From contig CM048552.1 of the NCBI GenBank assembly GCA_026413225.1, positions 144,783,053 to 144,847,052 of the forward strand: a stretch of DNA of 64,000 bases, written 5' to 3'. Below, piece after piece: positions 46,724-58,741 of this stretch; position 1 is the first letter of the stretch, and the number at the start of each line of letters is the position of its first letter. This DNA is from Otis tarda. Taxonomy: Eukaryota; Chordata; Aves; Otidiformes; Otididae. Under the pieces are notes generated by a model. It saw only the letters and a program-made list of their open reading frames with translations. It was not told where the DNA came from and made no database searches. The translations under genes were made by a program, and so were the position numbers.

Positions 46724-49700
46724 GTATGAAAGAAAAAAAAAACTGTCCTTACTCACACCAGAGCCACTATTATGTCCATATTGACAGCAAAAATGCTTTT
46801 CCCCTTCTGATTCTTTGGTCTGGCTCTGCAGGCAAAGGGAAGAGTGCACAGCAAGGCGGGCATCAGCGAGGTGTGTGAGTAAAGCTGTCAAACGGGGACT
46901 GATGGCTCTGTGACCTCTTCACAAACCACCTCAGACAGTGGTACTTTAATTTCATCTGTCACTCAGAGTGCTTAAAACTACATGGTTTCAGTGGGGTTTC
47001 AGGTTCGTATACTGTATATGTGAAGTGTCACTTCTCTCTTCACACTTGCATATGGTGCACAGCCTTTGTACTTGCTCACTGGATGTGGACTACAAAGTCT
47101 GGCTTGCGGCTGTGTCCTGAGAAATAGATAGGTTTCAGCTTTCTCCAAAGGGCCCTAAACCCATTAGAATCAACATTGCCCAAATAGTAGGTACACACTG
47201 AATTACCTTTGTGAATCTAGACCTTATGCACCGCACTCCTTTTTGTGACTCACAGTAGGCGACAGGACTTATGTCTGACTTATGTCAGCTTATGTCTTCC
47301 CTTCTCCAATACATACATGTCTTACAACAAGGAATTGATCAATGTCACTTTTTGTAACCTTAGTATCTGTCACTGTAGTTCGCTCTGGCATCCTGCCTTC
47401 TTTTGCTGCTTTCTGGCTTTTTTGCTTTTTGTCTGTAACTCAGTCCATTTCTTCTTTTAAATGGGTTTTTCTACTGCCCTGTCACTAAAATCCCACTGAA
47501 CTTTCCTGTTGTGCATCAAGCAACACAACAAACTTAAGCTAATTCCCAGTAGATATTCAGGTCTATTTGTCCTAATTCTGTAAGAAAAAGATGACCTGAT
47601 ATTCTGACACCATCTAAATATGCCAAATACAGTGAAGAATGTGGATGACATTTATTCACAGATCGTTCAGCTCACATGCCTGAATTTTCCGGTACCTGCC
47701 TCCCATGCCTGCTAAATTCCTCTTTAAGTATAATTTGTTTGTTGTCATTTTGTTTGTTCTGGCCTTTCACGTCCCAGGACAAGAGTTGAAAGCCAGATCC
47801 AGTTCAGGTTCCTGCATCCACTAAGCAAGAGCTGCTATATCCAACTTCTTGATGCCCCGTTCCCAGTAAGTGAAATCCAGAAGTAGACTTTCACCAGGGC
47901 TGGCGGGCACCTTGAACTAGCAGCTTGAAAAATCCACTGCATTGTGCAGACCCAAAGCTAGAACTAACTTGAGACTTTTCCACAGCTGGGCAGATGCTAA
48001 GGGAGGGAAGACTGACTTAGAGCAAATTGTCCCTGTTTTAGGTACCTCAGTCCTCTGTTTTCTATCTAGGTTATAGTTAATAAGAAATTCTGAAGAGTAG
48101 CAAAAACAAGCACAGCACTGAAATAGTGCCTTCTCTTAATTTTGTTTTTCCCAAACTCATATTAGATTTAGGAGTTTGAGTCCCTCCCTGTTCCTGTTCC
48201 AGCCCCATGAATGCAGAGGCTTGTATTCCTTCAGGTGCAACAGGAAATGAATGCTAATATTTTCAGCCTTCTCAGTCTTTCAAGTCATAGAACATGTAAT
48301 TCTACTCTCCTGCAATATTATATTTGGCAAGGTCTAAAGCATCATCACAGCCCATAAATGACAAAGGAAAAAGAATTTGTGATTAGACATTTCAGAAGGC
48401 AGAACCTACCTATACATTTTGGAGATGCTTGAATTTCACAGCTTTGCTTTTTGAATATTCAGCATAAACTGAGGTCCATTTTAGAAAAATCTCTGCTCTG
48501 CTTCACTTCTAATCATTTGGTGAGCTGAAACTAAAAGTAAAGTCTGCTGTTTTTCCACAACAGCATATTACACAATCCTCTTATCTTGGTTTAACCCTCC
48601 AACCCTGCCCAGTGCTATTTCCATTTCTATCCCACGCTGGTCATGATATTTTTACTTCAAATGGGCAACAATCTTTTCCAGCAATATTTAATGGAATTGC
48701 GAGCAACAAAATGACCCTTTTTGAGGAGTAAACCTTTTCCTGTTCACCTATTTAGGGCACGCCATGGAGGATCCTAACTGGAAAAGAGACAGTGTTGCGC
48801 AAATTTTTGATAAACAAAGCACACTTTTCTCCCTTGGATTAGAAATGTTGATTAGATTTGCCAGCGAGGTTTGTTTCCAGTGCAAGACCTTTTCCGTAAC
48901 ACGTATTCATTACGGGGAGGGTGGTGACCCAACTGTCCATTCACATTGGTTTATATTCTGTGGCTCTATATAGGCACACATGGACGCAGAGGGACAGAGG
49001 CTGCCTTTGTGTGGTCTGTGAATTATCTGGGCCTGAGCCAGCTCCGCTCTGAAAGACGGAAAGCCAGGTTAAAGGGGAGCTATATCCAAGCCAGCAAGAC
49101 CTGCTAGGAGCTCTACTCTACCATCGCTGTCACCCTTCTGAGCCTGAGCTGGCTTGGGTCTGCCTAGCCTGGTGCACGAGCAGAGGCATCCAAGTTTCGG
49201 ATGTGTCCCGTCTTCCAGAAAAAAAACATAATCCACTATGGGCAGAAAGAATCTGCTGCAGAGTTCAAGCGATGATCAGTACTGTGTGCAGAGGGCAAAA
49301 CCTCATTTCTGGCCAACATATAAGGAAACAGAAATGGCTTGTTTGCGTACCCAGACTGCGCAGTGGAAATACATCTCTTAACTCCCAGCACAGCCCTCGC
49401 AGGCGTGCACTGCCCTGGGAAACAAGTTGGTTGTTTTCAGCCCAGTAATGGAAATGCCCAGGGAAACAGCCTGGCTGGCTCAGAGCTTGCGGTAATGTCC
49501 CCTCTCCAGCTCCATGAAGCTGGTGACGGTCTCCAGAAAGATATGCCCCAATGAATCCATCCAGGCTTCAAACAATGAAGGCCAGAGAGCTCAATGTGAT
49601 GGGGAACACGAGGCGGGAGGAACTTCTGCCTGTCCAGGGGAGAACTGCAATTTCTGCAGGAGCTGCTAGGTAGTAACTAAGAAGCATTTGAATCCCGGGT

Positions 49701-52700
49701 GTAATCACACCACATCCAGCAGAGTAAAATCCAGGTTATTCCTTCTTGCCTAATACATGTAGGCTGTAAAAATCTGTGGAAGGGATTGCTACCTGGTGAC
49801 TGTACACAGCATACTGATCAACAGCTGCCATCACACTCATGATCAGAAATCGCAGGCAGCTGAGGCTGAGGACTGCCTGCAGCTCCACAGGGCTCTCAGA
49901 AACTGCACTGCACTCCCACCAGGAAGTCAAGCAAACAGCCATCCCTAGATGAGGACATAGCCATTGTGTTATGGGCAAGCTTTGTCACTCCTCAACATCC
50001 GTATACTTGTTGACCAGCTTTCACTCGGCAAGAAGGAGCAGTGGCATGCACGCCTCAGCACTGGCTCTTCAGTTATACGGCATTTAGTCCAAACCTTAGC
50101 AAAAAGCATTGTCTGCATTACACATTGGCCAGTGCAATGACCAAACATGGCTGGAAAAGACCAAGTATCAAGTCTCACTCCTCAGGTATCAGGTACGACT
50201 CCTTCCAGGACCCATCTTAGGAATGATTTGGGGGTTTGGTCCTCTCCCTTCCTTTTTGTATGATGAAGGCACACAGGCTAGATTCTTCTAGTCTGCTTTT
50301 TTAAGCTTCCCCTTACCAGCATGGTTTCCGGCACCAGTGTGGCATCCCTCTTTGTCTTGGAGTTCCTCTTTGAGTTCCTCTTACTTGAACCTTGGTGGCC
50401 ACGGCTACATCCTGTGTCCCACATAAAGTCATGCCAGAGCCCTGTACTTGTGAAGCATTAATACTTGCTTCACTCTTCAGGCAAAGTGAGATGCCAATAT
50501 TGTATGCAAATTATTTTTCCACTTTTGCTACAAATCCTTCATTTAGTTTTCATGCAAGAAGGTAATTGGAGACAGAGCTTGCTCTGAGATATTTTCGTTA
50601 CATACAGTAATAATTTCTGATTTGTCTGACTGTTCATTGTCACAGGCTTGGATAGTAACGCATCCTCAGAGCATACAACTGCCAATGTACTAGAGAAGAA
50701 TGATTTTGTGGCTTAGGTATTGATGTGAACAAAAGGGTTGCAATCACACATAGCTGAGAAATCCTGGGAGTGCCTGAAGCTACAGGGCACTCCCAAGACA
50801 GCAGCTAAAGTTCAGTCATCTCTCCTGGCAGAAAGATGCCCACTATACATCACACCACCCATCCGTGCCTTGAAGCAGGCATTGTTAAGGTCCTTGTAAG
50901 GAAGACCCAGACTGTCATGACCGTGATCACAGGGTGGTGTCACTGGGACAATGATAGTGTAGTGATGTGGGCACAGAGCACCGGACCTGCCCTGACTGCA
51001 GGCAGCTGCACTGCGGTGAGCCAGGACCCTCTGTGGGAATCCCAGGTGGCCAGAATGGGCACGAGGGCAGATAGGGTGATGGTGGCCACTGGGCCAGCCT
51101 ACAAGGGACAAAGATCACACTGCCAGCTCTACTGCAGACCTGCCATGAACATCTGGAGAAGGCTGCCAGCAACAGTAGTGAACTCTAGCTGTGATCTGGG
51201 CCGAAACATCCCCCCACAAATGCAGGAGAAGACAGTCACTGTCCTGGGTCCAAGCCAAGGTGGCGGTGAGGGGACACAGCACGGTGGTGGCCAAGTGCAA
51301 GGCGTCTTTCACCTTGAACCATAGAGTTTATCTTCTTCTGCACAGAGGTTCACTTCATCCAGCTTTTTCTAAAGCACTCTACTTTTTAAAAGTGTTTGGT
51401 TTTGTTGGGTGTGGGGTTTTTCTTACGGAAGTATTGGTATTATACCTGGAGGATGTACTAAACTTGCCTGTTTGTCAGAAAGATGGCAGATAAAATTCCC
51501 TAGGTGGATTTCAGGAAAATGCTTTATTGAAAATAAAGAGGTAGATCTTCAGCATTAAAAAAAAAAGGAGAAAGAAAAAAAAGAAAAATCAGTCATGGTT
51601 CTTTTAGCAGGATTCCTATAAGACAGTAGAGATATTATTAGTAAAAGAAAAGTATCAGCAGAAAAACGTTCACAACCTAGTGCTGATGATTTAAGAGTAG
51701 TCAGGGATTCAGCAGACATTTTAATGTGCCAGCAGCAGAAGGCTTAAAAATAAAAAAAAGTTTGTGATTTAAAGGGAAAGTTATCAATGTTAAAACATCA
51801 GTTTGTGCCTCACCCACACTCTCTCTTTCCTGCTGGGTCTGTCTCTCACCTGTGAAGTGCAGGAGCAGCTTTTTTCTTCTTTTTTTTTCTTCCTTTTAAG
51901 GGAAACATGAGTCTAAGAGTGAGCATGTTCACAGTCACAGGGTGAATCCTACCTCCCACATCCTTCCTCGTGGTGGTATTCCTGGAAGGGGCAGGTCAGA
52001 GAGCCTCCACACTGTGACGGTACAACAGAGTGCTCCTGCTCTTCCTGCACTAGTGGGCAAAGAAAGACAAAAAAGCCCTTGCTGATGTTTGCTGGTAAGC
52101 AGCTATAACCAAAGATTAAGATTTCTCCTGTAAAAATGACGTCTTGAACTGTGCTTTGTCTGTGAGGTCTTAGACACCCTCCTGGCTCAGTCTACATTGA
52201 GGTGACTACTCCAAGTCCACGTTCACTACCTGCACAGACCAGTACCTGCTGATGCAGCCCAAAACGTGCCATGCCCATGCCTGCAGCTGCACACACTGGC
52301 ACATCTACCTGGACCACCATCGGGAGAGCCAGCGGATCAGCAGACGCGTTGCCCGAGCTGTCGTGGGCAGTGGCCAAAGGCAGGGTCCCACCTATGGAGG
52401 ATGGAGGCGTTTGCACGCTTGCCGTGCCAGTGCGGGACCGTGGGGCATGCAGAGCCTGCAGATGGTGCTATTCAATTGTTAAAAATGACTCCACCTCCCC
52501 ATCACAACCACCCGCAGGCTTTGCCAGCAATCAGCACTGGCACTGCAGAGCTGCAGCCGCTTGAGGCTGCGATCCAGAAGATCCAGGTGATCCACAGGAG
52601 CAGGATCTCACTGGCTGGGCAAGATGAGCAGTAAATCACCCTTGGTTGTGACAATGCAGTTTCCTCTTCTCAGTCCCTGCATGTGGAAATAAAAATAATA

Positions 52701-54561
52701 TCAAGAAAAGGCCAATACCTGTTGACATGGTGTGAAAACAACTTCCTCCGACTCAGCGGGATGGGGTTGCCTCCTTGCAGGCATACAGACATATTTTAGA
52801 AGCTCTCAGATGGGGTTTTGGGAGCCCTGCTGGGTGTTTGTAGATACACAGACTAAATCCTGAGGTACTCCACTGTTGATAAGTAGTACCAGTAGACCAC
52901 AGACAAGGTTGGCCACAAAAGCAGACTAGAAAAATTATTTAGATGAAACTTTCAGATTTGTAAAAGCTCAGTGCACCTAGCAATGCCAATTTCTTCTGCA
53001 AATCTCCCAGACTCTGCCTGAATCCTCAGTCACCCGAATGTAACTTTAAAACCTGGCCCATTTTGTTCCCTTCTTTGGGAACACTCTACCAGCACAAAAA
53101 TGATCTCTTGAAGAACTTTAACTTGGCTCCTTGTTCTGTATTTGGGACATGGCCAAGCTGTCTGGCCATACGAAACACCCCTTGCTTACCAGTGTTGCGA
53201 AGGGCAGAACAAGCCAAGGATTCTCACAAATTTCAGAGCACAAATTTCCAGCCCCTTTCACTGGGGCTCTGTACCTTTAAACCACGCTACCTCCACTGCA
53301 GTACTTTTCTGCAGCCCCTTATGGAGAAAGGAGGAGGAGGAGAGAGCCGACAGGATAGGTGGGGAAGGGAAGAGAAAGGAAAGCAAAAAACTCCAGCGGC
53401 CTTCGGTATCAAAAGCCTGCCAAGCTGAGAGGGTAGAAAAAGAAAGAAGTGGAATGAGGAAGAGGACAGAAAAGTCCTGCGGGCTGAGATAAGGAGACCC
53501 AGAGGTGAGCTCTGACAAAGGTGTGGCAAAATTTCAAGTGCTTTCTGGCATTTGTAAATTTATTTGCAGACATGGTTTCATTCTTTCTTTTCCAAAGATG
53601 TGGAAGAAATAATTTGCTAAGCAGAAAGACATATTTTGTATCTATGGGAAGTCTTCTCAAATCCAGCTGAGTCAGGATCTCTCGGACGAGCATCACATCA
53701 CCCCAACTTTGCAGGTCCTGTTGACATTCCCTGCAACATCCCTATACCTACTGCTGCTCAGCAGACCATCCTTCCTCACTGATTACAGGTGTAATCCTCA
53801 TCTTGGAGGAATGAGGTTTCTCCCAGCAGCAAAAGCAATTTAAGGATCTCTGATCCCCTGCACTGGAGGTGCTGCACCACAGTCACTTAAGCATCCTCTT
53901 TTTAACACTTTGCTGTCTTGCCTTTTGTACCCTTCCCCTCTATATGCACCCCAAGTGCTCATGACCCAACATCTGAGAAACAACTGAATAGCACAACAAT
54001 AACGTTGATGCTGTTCTAGAATATTTTTTTAATTGAAACCTCACTGAAATCTTTATTAACACATGACTATTCTCTGAAGTAGACGACAATGCAGATGAGA
54101 TAGGGACTGAGACATTGCACCAAGATACTTTATAGTGTGGTGATAAATTTGTAATCGATTAAATTAGTACATCTTCAAAACTTGCCACCTGTCAACTAAC
54201 AAATTGCATTAGCTTATTTTAATCCAACTGTAAAGTAAAAATAGGCTAATTTAAGCCACCAACTTTGTCATCAAACATACTCCTTTTGATCCCACAGATC
54301 ATTCTGTGGTCTGGCATTAGCAGAGATGTGAAAACCTGTTGCTAAGTTAATTAGTTGCTGAGGTGAACAAATTTTACAGCCATTAAGAACCTCAGAGGAT
54401 CCTACTCCCCCAGCTTGCAAACTATCAAGAAATTATGTGAAATATGCATTGACTTAACAAGTTATATGCAAGTGTGAAGCTGACACATAAGCACCTTCCA
54501 GGTAATTATGAAAGATGAAAATGTAGCTTGGCTCTTGAAACTACCAGAGGAAAAAAAAAAT
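46724..54561. other. Unique DNA, no gene seen
   Basis: GC-richer patches at 49000-50300, 50800-51320 and 52190-52640 hold overlapping open frames of 60-162 codons on both strands, a pattern of low-stop composition or an unrecognised old repeat. An AT-rich block at 54150-54275 is rich in TAAT/ATTA cores. No exon, RNA gene or retroelement was recognised. Confidence 0.45.
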
Positions 54562-56010
54562 AGAATCGAATCACAGAATCTTTAAGGTTGGAAAAGACCT
54601 CCAAGATCATCAAGTCCAATCATCAACCTAACACTACCATGTCCACTAAACCATGTCCTGAAGTGCCACATCTGCATGTTTTTTTAACAGCTCCAGGGAT
54701 GGCGACTCCACCACTTCCTTGTGCAGCCTGTTCCAGTGCCTGATCACTTTTTCAGTAAATAAATTTTTCCTAGTATCCAATCTAAACCTCTCCTGATGCA
54801 ACTTGAGGCCATTTCCTCTCATCCTGTCACTAGTTACTTGTGAAAAGAGACCAACACCCACCTCACTACAACCTCCTTTCAGATAGTTGTAAAGGGCAAT
54901 AAGGACTCCCCTTAGCCTCCTTTTCTTCAGGTTAAACAACTCCAGTTCCCTCTTCTTCTCCTCATAACACTTGCTCTCCAGACACCAGCTTCATTGCCCT
55001 TCTCTGGACATGCTCCAGCAACTCAGTGTCTTTATTGTAGTGAGGGGCCCAAAACTGAACACAGTATTCGAGATGCGGCCTCACCAGTGCCCAGTACAGG
55101 GGCATGATCAACAAGCCCGAATGCTATTGGCCTTCTTGGCCATGTGGGCACACTGCTGGCTCGTGTTCAGCTGGCTGTTAACCAGTACCCTCAGGTCCCT
55201 TTCTGCCAGGCAGCTTTCCAGCCACTCTTCCCCAAGCCTGTAGCGTTGCATGAGATTGTTGTGACTCCTGCCTTCGAGCAGATCGCCACTCCCGCTCAGT
55301 TTGGTGTAATCTGCAAACATACTGAAGGAGCACTCAATTCCTTCATCCAGATCATTGATAAAGATATTAAACAAGGCTGGCCCCAAAACTGAGCCCTGGG
55401 GAACACTACTTGTGACCAGTAGCCAGCTGGATTTAACTCAGTTCAGCACAACACTCTGGGCTCGGCCATCCAGCCAGATTTTTACCCAGTGAAACGTACA
55501 TCCATCCAAGCCATGAGCAACCAGTTGCTCCAGGAGAATGCTGTGGGAAATGATGTAAAAGGCTTTACTAAAGTGTAGGTAGACAACATCCACAGCCTTT
55601 CCCTCACCCACTAGGTGAGTCACCTGGTCATAGAAGATCAGGCTGGTCAAGAAGGACCTGCCTTTCATGAACCCATGCTGGCTGGACCAGATCCCCTGGT
55701 TGTCCTGCACATGCCAGGTGAGTACACTCAAGATGAAGCGCTCTATAATCATCCCCAGTACTGAGGTCAGGCTGACAAATCTGTAGTTCCCCAGATCCTC
55801 CTTCTGGCCGTTCTTGTAGATGGGTGTCACTTTGGCAAGCCCCCAGTCGTCAGGGACCTCCCCTGTTAACCAGGACTGCTGATAGATGATGAAGAGTGGC
55901 TTGGCAATGTCCTCCTCAGCTCCCTTAGTACTGTCAGGTGGATCCCATCTGGCCCCATAGACTTGTGCATGTCCAGGTGCTGTAGCAGGTTGTTAACTGC
56001 TTCCTCCTGG
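54562..56010 (-). mobile_element. CR1 LINE, antisense, 1.4 kb, inactive
   Basis: On the minus strand this runs from the ORF2 fingers/palm into the 3' end at about 54562 (plus strand GATTCGA-like terminal repeats then CACAGAATCTTTAAGGTTGG). Surviving pieces are 55830-55438 (TPIYKNGQKEDLGNYR, then a block A motif reading YLHFSKAFY instead of YLDFSKAFD), 55386-55108 ([17 protein letters not shown], then FADY instead of FADD) and 54939-54646 (thumb/C-terminal part, [19 protein letters not shown]). All three catalytic aspartates seen in block A and FADD positions are affected or uncertain: D to H, D to Y and D to Y. An internal deletion of about 100 bases is suspected near 55260. The 5' end is truncated near 56010. 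A different subfamily from the young copies at 24160 and 58308. Confidence 0.92.
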
Positions 56011-57254
56011 GTAGTTCTGCTTCAGGCCAGGAATGCAATTTTTCTGCAACTGGAAGAGAGACAAGCATGTTTGCATTATCACTAAAAATGCCTCTCTGCA
56101 AATGTAGAAGGATTTTCAGTTCACATACTTTTCTCCCAGCAACAGAGGGAGTCTCCCAGAGGGTTGAAACCAACCAAAACCCTGTTGAAACCGGATTCCA
56201 CTTATCTCCATTGCCTTTACTTACTGCCCTCTGTGAGAGGTTTTATTTTCCCTCCTTCCACTACCAGACTGACCAAATAGACTTTTTTTGAAGTCTGTGG
56301 AGGAAGTGTACAGCACCCTGGTTTAAAACAACAAGGCTATATGAAATCAGTGTAGCCAAAGGAATGAGTTAACAGTGAGGTTAACAGTGAGGACATCTGA
56401 TATGTCCCAAATGTCCCAGACATTAATGGCAAACGTTCCTCTACTGAAATTTTAGGATTCCTAGGAGTTCCCAGAAATATCTTTTCTTGGCACAAGGCTA
56501 TTCGTTATTTTCTTTATTAGTACTACTTTCTGGAAGGAATTCTAAAACAATGTCTAGTAAAAATGGCGAGGTGATACATCATGATGAGAGCAGAATGTTT
56601 ATGTGGAAAAGCTCACTTACATTCACAAAGGGTGCTCTGATAAATATCATACCTAATAAAATTCAAAAATTTGCCTTTAGAAATACAAATTTTATCCTTG
56701 CTATCCTCATATTGTAAAAAGAAAAAAAATATCCAATATCCTGGGATCTTTGGACAATGATAATATTTTGGGGAACACAGCAGATAGTAAAATCGCTACA
56801 AGCTTCAAGGGCAGCAAGGAGGCAAGGACTGTAGATCTGGAGGCCTGAACAATGGATAATAACAAGAAGATGGTGTTCCCTTCTCAAAATACAGCATTGT
56901 AAGGCCACTCTAGATTACTGACTGCCTGCTCTTCTGCTAGTAAATTACAAGCACCCTCTGCTACCTGCTAGCACTGAGGATGGCTGGCATGAAACGGTCC
57001 ATATCCATGCCCATAATCTATCTTAATTTCTAAACCACGGTGGTTGCAGACGAGCTGCTTGTTGGCAATGTGCTAACCCTAAACCATGCTCAAACATTAT
57101 CTGGCCTGAGCTGATCTGTCTCATTTATCCAGGCCAAAACCACACTAGAGCCTGTGCTAACAATTTAACACAAGGGCAAACAAGTTCAAGTGCCCAGAAA
57201 CATCTCCTGGCTAATTTACTATTCTAGATGTAGCCACTGTGTCTAGGCTTGATA
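56011..57254. other. Unique DNA, no gene seen
   Basis: Contains a tandem pair of 12-mers, GTTAACAGTGAG, at 56368-56391. Frames are 81 codons or less. Nothing else was recognised. Confidence 0.5.
56368..56391 (+). repeat. Tandem 12-bp duplication
   Basis: GTTAACAGTGAG occurs twice, head to tail, without mismatch. Likely a recent slippage event. Confidence 0.85.
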
Positions 57255-57665
57255 GATGCATTGGGAGGATGATGTTGAAAAATGGGAAAAGGCTCAGAAG
57301 AGGGCCACAAAAGCAATTTGTTATCTATAAAACAGTGAGATGCTCAGAAAGATCTATTTGTTAAGTTTATTTAAGGTACCAAAAGGTGTTGATCTACAAG
57401 AACTCACACAGGAAAAAGATTTCCTCTAGACAACTACTCTGTACTCTAGAAGTTAAAAAACATGCTGATATCCAGGAGCTAGATAAATTCAAGCTGTAAA
57501 TAAAGCCATTTTTAAGCATTAGGGGAATTAACTATGGAACAAATTAACAAGTGCTCTGACAAATTCTTCTTCATGTGTGATCCTCAATTTAATTTGTTTC
57601 TAAAAGAGATCTTGTGGATACAACAGATGCTTGGGGGCTCATAAGGAAACAGTATCTGGGTTTAT
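57255..57665 (+). mobile_element. Very old CR1 LINE 3' fragment
   Basis: Landmarks in order: GAAAAATGGGAAAAGGCTCAG then AGAGGGCCACAAAAGCAAT, GAACTCACACAGGAAAAAG, CTACTCTGTACTCTAGAAG, GCTAGATAAATTCAAGCTGT, AGGGGAATTAACTATGGAAC and CTAAAAGAGATCTTGTGGAT. This order matches the 3' ORF2 of an ancient CR1 shared by amniotes (the NNLPRV and LDVFSKRS-type region), from memory. It is too diverged to keep an open frame. The 3' end has no clear terminal repeat. Confidence 0.7.
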
Positions 57666-58307
57666 TTGACTTATTTTATACAAAAAGCCAGGCTACATTA
57701 TTATACTGGTACCTTCTGATACTGAATTTATGAGTTGATGTAAAAGACACTGTCAATATCTCTAAAGTGTAAGTGGGTAAGCTTCCTGCTAGATCTACTA
57801 AAAGAAAAAAAAAAAAAGGAAAAAAAAGAAAAAATGTTACATGGGTACTTGTAATACAAGCTATGTAACCAAACAGGAGCAATTTAGTCAGAAATTACTG
57901 GTCCTTACAGATGGCAACTGGAATAAAACTGTTATGAGAAACAGAAGTCCTATTTGACACAGCTGCGCAGAAAATACTTGGTCTTATAGATATGAATGCA
58001 TTACATCTGCCCTTTCTAAGTGCCTCAAGAAAGCAAGATCCACTCTACCTGGCACCTATGTTTCAGTGAGAGCACTGGAGTTTCCTTGCCAAGGAATTTT
58101 GCAGGATTTTTGCCCAAGAGAGGTTTGCTTATCCCAACACAACCCAAACACCGCATGAGCTAATTGGCATGCTCTACCTTACCCTCACATATAAAAATAC
58201 AACCATGGTCCATATTATGGTTGTGTAAGCACAACAATAGCTGAATTTGGAATAAGTTTTCTGCTTGGGTAAGAAACCGATGACACAGACAGATGGGTTT
58301 CCTTACA
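57666..58307. other. Unique AT-rich DNA, no gene seen
   Basis: An A-rich tract at 57801-57835 and no recognisable gene. The right edge meets the CR1 fragment at 58308. Confidence 0.5.
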
Positions 58308-58741
58308 ACAGGAGCACCTTTCCTATGCAGACAGGCTGAAAGAGTTGGGGCTGTTCAGCCTGGAGAAGAGAAGGCTCCGGGGAGACCTGATAGCGGTCTT
58401 CCAGTACCTCAAGGGGGCCTACAAGAAAGATGGGGAGAGGCTGTTCAGTAGGGCCTGTTGTGATAGGATGAGGGGTAATGGTTTTAAAATAGAGGGAAGT
58501 AGATTCAGATTGGACATAAGGAAAAAAATTTTTACAATGCGAATTGTAGAACACTTGAACAGGTTGCCCAGAATGGTGGTGGAAGCCTCATCCCTGGAAA
58601 CGTTCAAGGCCAGGCTGGATGAGGCTCTGAGCAACCTGATCTAGTCAGGGATGTCCCTGCTCCTTGCAGGGGGTTTGGACTAGATGACCTTTGAAAGTCC
58701 CTTCCAACTCTAACCATTCTATGATTCTTTGATTTTATGAG
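58308..58741 (+). mobile_element. CR1 LINE 3' end (434 bp)
   Basis: A 5'-truncated copy of the same subfamily as 24160-25088. A 99-codon frame (58345-58644) encodes the C-terminal ORF2 part ([39 protein letters not shown]). The native stop is followed by the 3' UTR (CAGGGATGTCCCTGCTCCTTG, GGACTAGATGACCTTTGAAA) and ATTCTATG-type end repeats to 58741. It lacks the 33-bp insertion seen in the other copy, so it serves as the uninterrupted reference in this window. Confidence 0.93.

Noticed and set aside
46323..46784. 153-codon ORF
   Set aside because: It lies in the inverted LTR composite and runs past its end into unique DNA, with no retroviral or host domain.
50812..52640. Overlapping ORFs on both strands as a decayed transposase gene
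   Set aside because: I could not find any catalytic motif or known transposase signature; open frames on both strands point to composition.
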